A stretch of DNA of 64,000 nt. Origin: Epiperipatus broadwayi (Eukaryota > Onychophora > Udeonychophora > Euonychophora > Peripatidae). Under the pieces are notes generated by a model. The model had not been told where the DNA came from, did no database searches, and was given only the letters and a program-made list of their open reading frames with translations. Shown in pieces: positions 1 through 9,905 of this stretch. The translations under genes were made by a program, and so were the position numbers. The DNA lies in contig JAQFVV010000991.1 in the NCBI GenBank assembly GCA_028023455.1, forward strand, positions 62,001 through 126,000, given 5' to 3'. Every line of letters starts with the position of its first letter. Within the stretch, counting starts at the first letter, position 1.

Positions 1-731
1 TCTAATAGGAGCGCTTTCTTGGAATATATAAAAAAAGGATAATTATCTTTACACTTGTCATCAGATGAGAAGATAGTACAACAAAACTGCATTTTATTCT
101 ATGATATAACTGTTACATTAATTAATAGTAAAATAAATAATAGAGTGGACTCATGAAAAATTTCAACACTGAAAGAAAAAGATCTGGTCACGATTCATGG
201 ATCTTAAACTCCAGAGCACTAAATCATCTTGCAATTAATAGTTATAAACATTTTCAACTTCATTTAGTTTTTATATACTATTAAAAGTAGATAGTAGTAA
301 ATAGAGTAAAAAAGTACTGGATAAAAGAAAAACAAAAGTTTTATAATTGGATTTAAAAAATATTAATTAATTAATGACATATATGAGTGAATAAAATGAT
401 GCAATAATTATTATTCATTTAATTTATTAAGTTAATAAAATTAATTTGATAGGTATTTATTTGCAGCAGCAACAATAAAAATAAAATAACCAAGAATATA
501 AATAATTATTAATAAAAAGTAACATGTAAAATGTTTTTAATCGTATAAAATTGATATTTGTTTACGTAAAATATCAGGTTCATTTATTTAGTGCTTAATT
601 TCTGAATTCGATTCACGCACCCACCCACATAAATATTATAAATATGAGTATTAATGATTTTGGCTTTTTTTTTTTTACTTTTTTTATATTTATATATACT
701 TCTATTTTCTACATTTGTTTAAAATTTACTT
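1..731 (-). other. Presumed intron 1 of the GPCR gene (partial)
   Basis: This AT-rich stretch lies directly downstream, on the minus strand, of the donor site ending the GPCR exon. I see no second receptor exon in it, so TM3 to TM7 must be encoded beyond the left edge of the window. It holds poly-A/T runs and no recognised repeat. Confidence 0.5.
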
Positions 732-737
732 ACTTTG
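732..737 (-). promoter_or_regulatory. Splice donor of the GPCR first coding exon
   Basis: Read on the minus strand the junction is TCAAA|GTAAGTAAA, close to the metazoan donor consensus. Coding potential and receptor similarity stop exactly here; reading through meets a stop two codons later. The exon therefore ends at 734 with one base of a split codon. Confidence 0.75.
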
Positions 738-1076
738 AGCAAAAGGGTTAAACTTGCACATAAATTCTCCTAAAACGTATTGTGGTTGAGTTAAATTATT
801 CACTAAGTGCGACCACATGCAAAATCCAACGATAAGTACATCCGCAATCGCTAAATTTACTAAATAGAAGTTAGTTGTGGTCCGCATCTTTTTATTATGA
901 TATACAATAAAGATTATCATTACATTTCCAAATAGTGCTATGAGAAATATTAAAATATAAAATATAACTTTTACTATTATTTCCCATAACAGTAGACCGC
1001 GATTCTCGGTATTGATAGGATAACTGCTAGCCGCTATGTTATATTTTTGTAGATCAAAGTCATTTGAACAATTCAT
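734..1076 (-). CDS. First coding exon of a rhodopsin-class neuropeptide-type GPCR (partial)
   Basis: Encodes the N-terminus, TM1, TM2 and first extracellular loop of a class A G-protein-coupled receptor, a plasma-membrane protein that couples an extracellular ligand to G proteins. Visible landmarks: sequon NCS at residues 2-4; hydrophobic TM1 around 30-58 with the GN pair (N51 = position 1.50); intracellular loop KKMRTTTNFY; TM2 with NLAIAD (D79 = 2.50); the loop Trp at 88; a second sequon NLT at 94-96; and C107 followed by KFNPFAQ, the usual TM3-start cysteine of the conserved disulfide. The ATG has A at -3 and an in-frame TAA 24 nt upstream, which supports this start. The MRTxTNF and MCKxxPF pattern is typical of peptide receptors; I cannot name the ligand. 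Later exons are outside the window. Confidence 0.85.
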
Positions 1077-3944
1077 ATTTGTTTGATTATAATCACTTTA
1101 GAATGAAAAAAAAAACTTTCTTTGATGTAGATAGATTAATAAACAGAAATGTTAATTTGTATTTAAATGAACGATGATATCTGTAGTCATCATCATTTTG
1201 TAAATTATTAATCCGTTTTTTGTTGCACGAGGATTTTAAATTTACGTTAACGCATTGTACTACAAAAGCTACGGTGAAATGTGGTCATTTTTTATAAAAT
1301 TCAAGTATGCAATTATTAAAACACTTCCTTCAATAATTCGCGTATATCACTTCTACTTTTTCTTTCTAAATAGCTTTATAAGCAATAAAATGTCCATCGT
1401 CTTATTAATATACACACGCACATCAAATATTTGGAACAGCTTGTTAAACTGTTACTTTTTCTGCTGACGAAGTGAGAAATATCACCGCGCGAGTTGTTGT
1501 AATCCGGTGAATTCTTTCCTCTTAGAGTTTGTGATTCCATATCACACTCTAGCTACTCATTACCTCCTTTACGCGCTACTAGACTTAATTGTAAAAAAAA
1601 GAGTTTAAAGAAACAAATTACTTGAATATTTAACATCTGGCAAAACTTTCTGTCTGCTATCTAGTTTGAAATAATATATTCAATTCAAGAAGCGCTGACT
1701 TCCGTTACTAAGCAACAGTTTAAAAAGTTAATCTACTGTATTTAGACTAATTTTTGATTGGATTATCAATCTCACGTACAATTAAAATAACAATAAAGTA
1801 TTTTATGAATATTTAAACTTTGTAATGTTATTAAATAATGTATTGAATTTGATAATATTATAATATACATCATATTAGGAAATACGAATAATAAATAAGT
1901 CTGCTTTTTTTTTTTAATTGTATAAATGTACAAATATAACAATATTTTAAGAAATATAAACACACGTACGTGTATTTGCAGTATAAATACGAACATTGTA
2001 AATTTAGTATTTGTCAATTATTTTAATTATGCAAGACCTGAAAAACTCCTAGAGAATGCTGATAATAAAAGTATTTTTTTCATCATATTGTTCTACTTTT
2101 TGTGAAATTTAATATATAGATTATACGTTTTATTTTAAGACAAAATATTAATATAAATATAACATATAGCAGCAACTCTAAAACAAGTATGGCCATTCCA
2201 ACTCTAATGAAAATGAAAACTGCTCTAGAAAAGAGTTTTGCAATGATTATACAAACGAATCTGTAAAATATTGCAACACCGCGACTAATTGTAGCTCTCC
2301 AATGCATTCTACTCTCTGACATATATTCCCAATGAAAGCAATTATTATTGGATTTTATTAGAATGCCTTTGAGATGTGGATAATCTATACAATCCTACAA
2401 TCATATAATCGTATAAGTAGATAATTATCTATCTCTCCTTTGAAAAGGCAGCCTTTTAAGAAGTCTAGCATTTATTATTCGTTTACAGAGCTTCCTCAGA
2501 TAAAAAATTTTAAATATTTTTATACTGCATCAATAGGGTATTAAATAAATTAGGTAAAATACAACTCTATTTTTAGCTAGTTTAGTTGCAGAAGTTATTT
2601 CGCTGTGAAGAAATATCTATCTTTTAGCCTGCTAAAAGGGCAGCAACACATTGGAGTCTCTGTGTTATATTCAAAATCCAAATTTATTTTTCTACATATA
2701 AAACTAGTAAGATATCTGATTAATCTTTGCAAGTTGATAAGTATCCAATCTAAAACTAAAAGTTCCTGGAAAAAATATAATCATCAGCCTAGTATAAAAT
2801 CAGAATCCAAGAAAATGTTTTAATAGATTTAAATTAAAAATTCCATCATCAAAGCTGTATAAATATTGATGCTTATTTAATTAAAATGTAAATAAAATTT
2901 CAAAAATAACTGTCATAAAAATTGAAAATAATGTTTTAGCAAATACATAGGTTTGCTTAACCCCAGTTTTTATTTGAAATATCTCAGGTCCCCCCCCCCC
3001 ACCTCCATAGTAAAAACAGATCTTTTCATTCCATCATATAGAAGTTATATTATATGAATAAAATTAATTTTAAGCAATGTGATAAGCCAATTTGATTAAG
3101 TGAGTTAAATGCCTTGAACAAATAATAAAAGGGGAATCTAAATCACTCTTTTGTTCCTGAAGCCTTTTTTTATATAATTGTCTGATAACAAATACACCAT
3201 GCTTATAATTGCTTCTTGATTCTCTAAAATATAATAAGACTCTGCTAATCATTATTCATCTATGATTAAATCACCCTGATCAACAAAATCTTTGAAAGTA
3301 CTTTTGTTATAATTGATAATAATAACATTCCATGCTAATTACTACAATCTATCTATTTTTTTTTAAAGCATCATCAGTTCATATTTATATATTAATAATA
3401 AAAAAAATCCAATATTTTTTTCAACCTAATATTTAACTATTAGATTTTAAAACTTCAGGTATTTAATCAGAACTGGCAACATTTTTGTATTTTTACGATT
3501 ACAAAGATCTGTTTCGATTTCATGAATGCTGGACGTCTTTGCCCAAATCTAAATGTCTAATAAAATGGATATATCATTAAAAGTCATCTCATTTTTGTAT
3601 TATTATTCAAAAAAATAATCAAAAGACTTCTTCCAACATCATTGACATCATAAAAGATAATGGCATGGCTGAATTTAATAGGATTATAATTTTATTTTTT
3701 ATGTTCTTATGTTGGTTTCATTGCATTAAAAAGTCTAGAGTGATCCTAATTAGTAAATATATTCTTGCAATGGTAATCTACAAATAATTTTTAACTCTTC
3801 TTATCAATTCTTAAATTTTTGTCTTCAGATTTTTACATTCATTTTAATGTTTTTTATTTAATTTTCAGGCAGAAAATGCAATGTATTTCCTTTAATGAAA
3901 AATAGTCATTTTCAAAGACATAAACATATTTCCTTTTAATTCAA
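1077..3944. other. 5' flank of the GPCR gene, no further gene seen
   Basis: The first 500 bases upstream of the receptor exon (about 1,200-1,700) are less AT-biased than the rest and could hold 5' UTR or promoter, but I see no clear TATA/CCAAT arrangement. Beyond that are only A/T runs and a short poly-C tract at about 2,989-3,001. Short open frames here are low-complexity and match no family I recognise. Confidence 0.4.
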
Positions 3945-4078
3945 AGTTCTAACTATCAAAAACAATTCATCCAAGTTTAATTATATTATTAATTTTATCC
4001 ATTATATTTCCATCTGTATAATAATCTGCCCCATATATTTGTAGTTGTTGTCATCTTCAATTTATGATCATCATTGTG
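3945..4078 (-). mobile_element. Ancient RTE LINE fragment (RT C-terminal side), part 1
   Basis: On the minus strand this segment aligns by eye with the RTE copies at 26,481-26,620 and 30,320-30,450, sharing blocks such as CCAAGTTTAATT, TCCATTATATTTCCATCTG and ATTTGTAGTTGTT. It covers the region just after the RT palm. It is far more diverged than the other RTE copies and has no open frame. Order and orientation match the fragment at 6,095-6,285, so both probably come from one insertion split by later DNA. Confidence 0.75.
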
Positions 4079-4129
4079 GCAATAATATGTAAACTGAACC
4101 CTACCATTTGATGGCACTGTTTTTCACCA

Positions 4130-4700
4130 AATGCACGATAATATACTGATTCATGGGCCATTTGTTTGTTTACATAATATTATGGTAAAATATTTTTTTT
4201 TCAACCGGTTTTTAATTTTTTTTTCATTGGTCAGTCTGTTTGGTTTACATATTATTACGGTAAACCACAAAAGAGTTTTTTTTCCACCTGGTTTTTTTTT
4301 TTCATTTTTTAATAAACAAATACTTTGTTTTTAGATGGTCTAGGGCTGTTGGTTTGCTTTTAAATTATCGACTAATGGTCCATCGGTTTCTTTAAGTAAT
4401 ATTACTTACGGTAAACCAAAGGTTTTTTTTTTTCCACCCGATTTTTTATTGTTCATTTTTTAAGAAACAAACACTTTGTTTTTAGATGGTGTATAGGTGT
4501 TGATTTGCTTTTAAATTATCCACTAATGGTCCATCAGTTTCTTTACATAATACTACATTAACTTTTTTTTGTTAACTTTCTTTACCTAAAAGTCATAGAG
4601 TTTTTTTTATTAACAAACACTTTGTTGTTTTTAGATTGTGGAGGGGGGTTAGTTTGTTTTAAAATTATCTTTTTTTTTTTGATATTTTGATTTGTTGAAA
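4130..4700. repeat. Diverged T-rich tandem repeat, unit about 160-180 bp
   Basis: Three to four degenerate units recur, each with GTTTACATAATATTA or a variant, GGTAAACCA, a poly-T run, CCACCTGG or CCACCCGA, ACTTTGTTTTTAGATGG and ATGGTCCATC. Units differ by many substitutions and poly-T length changes. The block lies inside the DNA that separates the two parts of the ancient RTE copy. Confidence 0.6.
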
Positions 4701-6094
4701 GACTTAAACAACTCCTTTTGAATAAATCAACACTTGGTTGTTTTGATTTTGAATTGTCACCTTTTTTTTTGTTAATTTATATGAGGCTTTTTCTTTTCAA
4801 ATCTTTACACTACAGAAAGGTTTACATGATAGCGAAAAGTTCTTCCTTAATTTTTGGGCCTTTTTCATTATTAAAGAACACTTTTTTTAAGCCCGGGGAG
4901 GTGAGATGGTGGGGAAGGATTGTTTGGATTTTTAATTATTGACTTCTTTTTTGATTTTCTTTTTGAACATTTATGTTATCGCACAGTTCTTTATTATTAT
5001 TTTTTTGGGAGGCCTTTTGAATAAACTCTTAAACACTTCTTTTTTTGGTATAATAAAATATTACCTACTTTAACAGTTAATGAAACTTATCAAATATTAC
5101 CTACCTACTTTATAAGCATGTAAACAACAACAACCCAAGAAATAATGTGTTGAATCAAAAATAAATGAAACTTTGGACAAGTTGTGAACCAAAACAAGTA
5201 AAAAATGCCATTTTGGGGGGCATAAAAAAACAGCAGCCAAACGTAAAATGCAAATAAAATAACAGGGAAGACTCAAAACTATAAGCAATATGATTTTGGA
5301 GCCCTCAAACCAACTTACCTTATGCAGATGTACACAGGTACACTTACAGGAGTGGCAATGGAATTCCCAGATCTTGTAGTTTGACTAAAAGCATGACTCT
5401 CCCACAAGTGCATGCCTTCACATCTAGCAGGATTTTCTCTTTCTGGAAAAACACAATAGCATCCACTTCTGTGGCTGGCAATTTATTCAGCTTTTACCAA
5501 TTTGAGCAACTTGCAGATGACATTTTACTGTTCTCGCATGGATTCACATGTAAACAGGCATTTGCATGCGGAATCAGAAAAAACTCTGCTGAAAAGAATA
5601 ACCTTTTGAAGTTGTGTGCAGTTCAAAACCATAGGTAAGCATGTGTGATGACATGACATTTTTTAATATAGAATAGTAATTCCACTATGTTTTCTAAAAA
5701 ATTTCCAACAATGAATTTTTGCAGTTTCATCTCTTTCAAATATGGCCACATCAAATCAGACCATAGCGAGAGTTCAAGAGTGCTCCATAGAGGAGTACTG
5801 CCACAATGCAACAGGCATAGTATTTTGTTACATAATTGTAAAATACATCACCCTCAGGTGGCCTGTTATGGCCCAAAAACACCTACTGCAGTGTCAGCCA
5901 TAAGTTAAGGCCACTAAAATGGTATATTGATGTGCATTGTGTGAAAAACAATGCCATCAAGCAGTGGGGTTCAGTATACATACTATTAACATCATTGTTT
6001 ATTTTTTTATGTTTACACAATCCATTGAACATTAATTGTTTTAAAAGTTATCTTTAGTTCTGTGTTATGCCCATGAAATACTCTGATAATATTT
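4700..6094. other. Interrupting DNA between two ancient RTE halves, no gene assigned
   Basis: T-rich to about 5,060, then less AT-biased from 5,300 to 5,900, with open frames of 85 and 73 codons on the plus strand. One frame contains ADDILLFS, which resembles an RT motif C, but its flanks do not fit any RT. I see no repeat ends or target-site duplication. Confidence 0.35.
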
Positions 6095-6285
6095 TCAGAA
6101 GCTCTCCAGCACTATTTGCAAAAACACATCATTTTCAAAATCTAAATGATATAAATAAACTCTATGTATTTTTACTACCTTAGCTTTCCATTTTAATCCA
6201 TAAAATACTTTTTGTAAGAGTTCTGGAAAAGGATTGGAGATATTGAATCATTCCTGTCATATACAAGAATCATTCTGTTGCATTT
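6095..6285 (-). mobile_element. Ancient RTE LINE fragment (RT palm region), part 2
   Basis: Aligns on the minus strand with 26,735-26,900 and 30,555-30,720 of the younger RTE copies, sharing ATTTGCAAAAACA, AAATCTAAATGA, CCATTTTAATCCA and AAAATACTTTTTG blocks. It would encode the stretch around the catalytic FADD motif but is full of frame-breaking changes. Together with 3,945-4,078 it marks a relic copy much older than the others. Confidence 0.75.
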
Positions 6286-6364
6286 TAATGAATATTTTTC
6301 ACATTATGATAAATTGTTGGTCTATATCTCACAATACAAAGCCTTAATTATATGAAAATATTTA

Positions 6365-7016
6365 TAGAATCAAATGGTGTTTTATAATTCTATAAATTGG
6401 AAAAGAATAAAAATGTTTATGCCGTTCTTCCATAAAATAATAATCAGAAAATAATAAATTCTTTATAACAGCTATATAAATATCAATAATAATTTTACAC
6501 ACAAAAGCCTTTTCCAGCATCTGGTTTGGTGCCCTTTTTAAATGTTAATAATCTATTTAACATTACCAAACTATTTCAGACAAAATCTAGTGTTCAATAA
6601 TGGAATTAAAACAAGCAATAACAATATAAATCACTAAAATAAATCAAAACGCTCATATATAAATTCAATAATTACAAAACAATTGACTACATCGTAGCAA
6701 TACATTAAATAAATATTACATTATATATATATATATAATTTTATATTCATTTTTAATTAACTAATTGTTAACCAAATTTATAGAAGTCCTGTAAATATTC
6801 ATACAATTATTCAAATCACTTTTGATATAGTATGTTTTATATATTTGTCTTTTTTGATCTTTGATGTAATTTGAATGCTTAATACTTTTTGTAGCATCTA
6901 TTCTATGCCCATATTTCAAGTAATGAATATATAATGCAGATTTATCATCTCTTCTATTAATTGCATTATTATGTTCTTTGGTTTTTACCGCTAATTGTTT
7001 CCTGTGCACCCAAAGT
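6365..7016 (-). mobile_element. PLE-1 fragment: GIY-YIG endonuclease end plus 3' UTR
   Basis: A piece of a Penelope-like element, whose full form carries a reverse transcriptase and a GIY-YIG endonuclease. On the minus strand, coding sequence at 7,010-6,761 translates to a stretch with RKQLAVKTKEHNNAINRRDD, then a conserved HYLKYGH motif, which match the endonuclease region of the better copy at 18,960-20,880. The UTR down to about 6,365 aligns with 19,020-19,400 and includes the terminal hairpin at 6,500-6,545. No intact ORF remains. A plus-strand fragment of the same region abuts it at 7,017. Confidence 0.8.
6498..6548 (-). ncRNA. Decayed HHR-like terminal hairpin of PLE-1
   Basis: Minus-strand RNA would pair GGCACC with GATGCT around the loop AAACCA, with one C-A mismatch, next to AAAAGGCTTTT. 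The core reads TTTAAAA rather than the TTGAAAA of sister copies, and GAAA is preceded by an extra G, so this copy is probably inactive. Confidence 0.3.
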
Positions 7017-7245
7017 AAATCATTTTACAAATTTCATATGTAAGTAAAGGTAAGAATCAAATAACATAATATTGCAATTAATAAAAGAAATGATAAATCT
7101 GCATTATACATTCATTATTTGAAATATGGGCATAGAATATATGCTACAAAAAGTATTAAACCTTTAATTATATCAAAGATCTAAAAATAAGACAAATATA
7201 TGTAACATACTATAAATATACAATAGTCAAATATGTTTAAAAATA
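7017..7245 (+). mobile_element. PLE-1 fragment, opposite orientation (endonuclease region)
   Basis: The plus strand here repeats, with substitutions and indels, the endonuclease coding segment that lies on the minus strand just to the left (AAAGTAAATCATTTTAC, GATGATAAATCTGCATTAT, AAATATGGGCATAGAAT). The two fragments therefore form an inverted pair centred near 7,017, like the larger pair at 20,882. The reading frame is broken. Confidence 0.65.
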
Positions 7246-7264
7246 CATATATACAAGCAACAAA

Positions 7265-7790
7265 GATTACAAATTATAAAATTATTATATAAAAGTCTTT
7301 TTTCAGCAAATTATGTTTTTTTGCCCTTTTCAATATGACTCCACGATTTAAAGCACATACAGTGACATCTATATCAACACATGAGAGAAGATAGATAAAC
7401 AAATAGATATTTGACATGATCTATTATGTGATTTTTTTCCCTCAATTCTACTACAAAATTACTCTGTTATATATATTGAATGGATATATATCCACATATA
7501 TTAATTAATTAACTATCCATTCTTTATCCATTAACCACTTATTATTTAACTTAATGGATGTTTTGTATATATTCATACAGTTGTTTTTATTATACATGAT
7601 GTAGTTTGTTTCATATATTTTACGTCTATTAACATTTTTAATATAATCAAGAACACTTATATTAGCAATACAATTTATTTTATGTCCATACTGCAAATAA
7701 TGAACATATAACGCAGATCTATCATCTTTCCTAGCAATAGCATCAATATTACTATATTTTTTTAAATTTATATATTTGTAAAGATGTTAC
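7265..7790 (-). mobile_element. PLE-1b: diverged endonuclease end and 3' UTR
   Basis: Minus-strand frame 7,696-7,505 has YGHKINCIANISVLDYIKN and then NCMNIYKTSIKL, homologous to the end of the PLE-1 endonuclease (YGHRI...NCMNIYKTSINL) but clearly diverged, so it is a separate subfamily. The UTR continues to about 7,265 and contains a well-kept HHR-like fold at 7,290-7,335. The coding part is truncated and flanked by AT-rich DNA. Confidence 0.7.
7290..7335 (-). ncRNA. HHR-like motif of PLE-1b with U3/A8 core
   Basis: On the minus strand: TTGAAAA (7,333-7,327), one extra G, stem II GGCAAA (7,325-7,320) pairing with TTTGCT (7,310-7,305), GAAA (7,304-7,301), then AAAGACTTTT, a near-palindrome that could form a short stem III. 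Relative to the hammerhead core CUGANGA...GAAA the only core changes are C3 to U and G8 to A. Stem II differs from the 19.1-kb copy at two positions, both compensated. Stem I is not clear. Activity is inferred, not shown. Confidence 0.4.
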
Positions 7791-8014
7791 ACATGGGAAA
7801 AAGAAATGTGAATAACTCCATGTGATTTTTATGTTTAATTTTAATTTTTAAAAAATCAGACATATCAAACTTTAATTGAGTTTTAAAGTTATAACTGTGC
7901 GAGACATAATCTCTAGTTTAGTAAATGATTAATAATAGTCATTATTATATTTATCTAAAGTGAATAGTGTCAAAGATGTGAGTTGAGTTAATTTGATAGT
8001 TGTATTCCAAAATG
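7791..8014. other. AT-rich spacer
   Basis: No gene or repeat recognised between two PLE fragments. Confidence 0.4.
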
Positions 8015-8118
8015 TAATTAAGAAACATACTATATTAAAAAATAATTTGAATAATTACATAACTTCTATAAATTTGTTTAACAATTGGTTAATTAAAAAT
8101 AAATGAAAAATTATATAA

Positions 8119-8157
<39 letters not shown>

Positions 8158-8180
8158 ATAAATGAAAAATTATATATATA
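8015..8180 (+). mobile_element. PLE-1 plus-strand fragment, left of array A
   Basis: AAACATACTATATTAAAAA, ACTTCTATAAATTTG and TTAATTAAAAATAAATGAAAAATTA align with the end of the PLE-1 ORF and the start of its 3' UTR (compare 23,780-23,860). The match stops at a (TA)n run at 8,124-8,152, and the same UTR resumes at 9,779 after array A. The element is therefore interrupted by the array. Confidence 0.7.
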
Positions 8181-8185
8181 TAATC

Positions 8186-8330
8186 TAGACCAACTGATGA
8201 TTGCTGGTTTAGCATGAAATACCTATATTGATGATTATTTATCTTTTCAACATATATGTGTTTAAGTGTATCAGTGTTATGAGATAGTGTGGGTGGGTCA
8301 TGTGAAAGTCTGTGCTTATATACCCTATAT
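8186..8330 (+). ncRNA. HHR-like half motif left of array A
   Basis: CTGATGA at 8,195-8,201 is followed by a stem-loop TGCT/AGCA with loop GGTTT and then GAAA (8,217-8,220). A stem I partner for the upstream GACCAA is not found downstream, so only the stem II half of a hammerhead is visible. The remaining sequence to 8,330 is unlike array A and ends at a (TA)n run. It may be the edge of another ribozyme-bearing repeat. Confidence 0.35.
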
Positions 8331-8440
8331 ATATATATATATATATATATGATCAACAGATGGCATTTTACCAAAAACACCGTCAAAGCGTGTTTGTTTA
8401 CATAAACATCAGAGTAAGCATTCACTACCTCTTTCATTAG

Positions 8441-8498
8441 TTCCACCTTCAGATCATGATTTCAAGCTGATTTTGTTATCATCAGTGAAGGACAGGAA
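8441..8498 (-). ncRNA. Hammerhead motif, array A inverted copy
   Basis: On the minus strand CTGATGA (8,485-8,479), stem-loop, GAAA, palindromic ATCATGAT, C17, then TGAAGG pairing with CCTTCA as a 6-bp stem I extended by GGAA/TTCC. Stem II is weakened here (ATAAC instead of ATAGC). Cleavage would follow ATC. Confidence 0.55.
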
Positions 8499-8775
8499 AT
8501 ATGAAACTAGATCTAAACACTAAACTCTGAGCGTTTATGAAACAATTTCTATTCAGCTTGCAAGCGTGAATTTTTTAGACACATAATGTCTTCAAAATCA
8601 GCATAGCAAGCCAGATAGCTACATGGGTCTGATATCAGTTCAGTATCTCCACATAGTAAAAGCCTCTGCAATATATATCATTGCAAGAAAAACTTCCAAG
8701 TTACATTTATGAAAAACAAAAAGCAAGTTAAACTTGCCAATGCTCAGAGTTTAGTGTTTAGATCTAGTTTCTTAT

Positions 8776-8833
8776 TTCCTGTCCTTCGCTGATGATAGCA
8801 AAATTAGCTTGAAATCATGATCTGAAGGTGGAA
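8776..8833 (+). ncRNA. Hammerhead motif, array A plus copy 1
   Basis: CTGATGA 8,789-8,795; weak stem II AGC/GCT with a U-U pair at the helix base; GAAA 8,811-8,814; palindromic stem III ATCATGAT; predicted cleavage after 8,822. Stem I is CCTTCG/TGAAGG with TTCC/GGAA beyond a small internal loop. All invariant core positions are present. The U-U at 10.1/11.1 is unusual and may lower activity. Confidence 0.6.
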
Positions 8834-9178
8834 CTAACAAAAGAGGTAGTGAATGCTTACTCTGACGTTTATGTAAACAAACATGCTTTGACAGTGTTTT
8901 TGGTAAAATGCCATCTATTGATCATAAATACAAGTGTTGGCTAGTTTAACTTGCTTTTTGTTTTTTATAAATGTACCTTTGAAGTTTTTCTTGCAATGAT
9001 ATATATTGCAGAGGCTTCTACTATGTGGAGATACTGAACTGATATCAGACCCATATAGCTATCTGGCTTGCTATGCTGATTTTGAAGACATTACATGTCT
9101 AAAAAATTCATGCTTGCAAGCTTAATAGAAATTGTTTCATAAACGCTCAGAGTTTAGTGTTTAGATCTAGTTTTTTAT

Positions 9179-9236
9179 TTCCTGTCCTTCACTAATGATA
9201 GCAAAATCAGCTTGAAATCATGATCTGAAGATGGAA
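9179..9236 (+). ncRNA. Hammerhead motif, array A plus copy 2 (G5 mutated)
   Basis: Same architecture as copy 1, but the core reads CTAATGA (9,192-9,198): the invariant G5 is A. Stem I also has a C-A mismatch. Predicted cleavage point 9,225. Probably inactive. Confidence 0.55.
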
Positions 9237-9581
9237 CTAATAAAAAAGGTAGTGAATGCTTACTCTGACGTTTATGTTAACAAACACGCTTTGATGATGT
9301 TTTTGGTAAAACACCATCTGTTGATCATAAATACAAGTGTTGGCAAGTTTAACTTGCTTTTTGTTTTTCATAAATGTACCTTTGAAGTTTTTCTTGCAAT
9401 GATATATATTGCAGAGGCTTCTACTATGTGGAAATACTGAACTGATATCAGACTCATACAGCTATCTGGCTTGCTATGCTGATTTTGAAGACATTACATG
9501 TCTAAAAAATTCACACTTGCAAGCTGAATAGAAATTGTTTCATAAACACTCAGAGTTTAGTGTTTAGATCTAGTTTCTTAT

Positions 9582-9639
9582 TTCCTGTTCTTCACTGATG
9601 ATAGCAAAATCAGCTTGAAATCATGATCTGGAGGTGGAA
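9582..9639 (+). ncRNA. Hammerhead motif, array A plus copy 3
   Basis: CTGATGA 9,595-9,601, AGC/GCT stem II, GAAA 9,617-9,620, palindromic stem III, cleavage predicted after 9,628. Stem I is shifted by a C to T change (GTTCTTCA) and G-U pairs. Confidence 0.55.
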
Positions 9640-9778
9640 CTAACGAAAGAGGTAGTGAATGCTTACTCTGATGTTTATATAAACAAACATGCTTTGATGG
9701 TGTTTTTGTAAAATGCCATCTGTTGATCATAAATACAAGCGTTGGCAAGTTTAACTTGCATTTTGTTTTTCATATATA

Positions 9779-9905
9779 TATATAATTGTAAAATATGCTT
9801 GTAATATTTAATTAATGTCTTATTACAATATAGACAATTATTTTGTAATTACTGAATATATATATGAAGGTTTTAATGTATTTTAGTTATTTATGTTGAA
9901 CCGGG
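9779..9905 (+). mobile_element. PLE-1 3' UTR resuming right of array A
   Basis: AATTGTAAAATATGC, CAATTATTTTGTAATTACTG and GGTTTTAATGTATTTTAG match the PLE-1 UTR at 29,340-29,450 and, inverted, 19,270-19,370. In those copies this sequence follows directly the segment found at 8,015-8,180, which dates array A as a later insertion. Confidence 0.7.

Larger units (their letters stand above)
8345..9778. repeat. Array A: 403-bp tandem repeat, each unit with a hammerhead motif
   Basis: One monomer in minus orientation (8,351-8,736) is followed head-to-head by about two and a half monomers in plus orientation (8,741-9,778). Predicted ribozyme cleavage points fall at 8,822, 9,225 and 9,628, exactly 403 bp apart. 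Units share CTCAGAGTTTAGTGTTTAGA, AAATCATGATCTG, GCAATGATATATATTGC and the hairpin AGACAT...ATGTCT. There is no protein-coding frame of note. The array is flanked by (TA)n and sits inside a PLE-1 3' UTR. It fits a retrozyme-like non-autonomous retroelement; a plain satellite that captured a ribozyme is the alternative. Confidence 0.8.

Noticed and set aside
5381-5638. 85-codon frame containing ADDILLFS, like an RT motif C
   Set aside because: No other RT motif surrounds it, and it does not fall in line with the RTE relic on either side, which is on the other strand.
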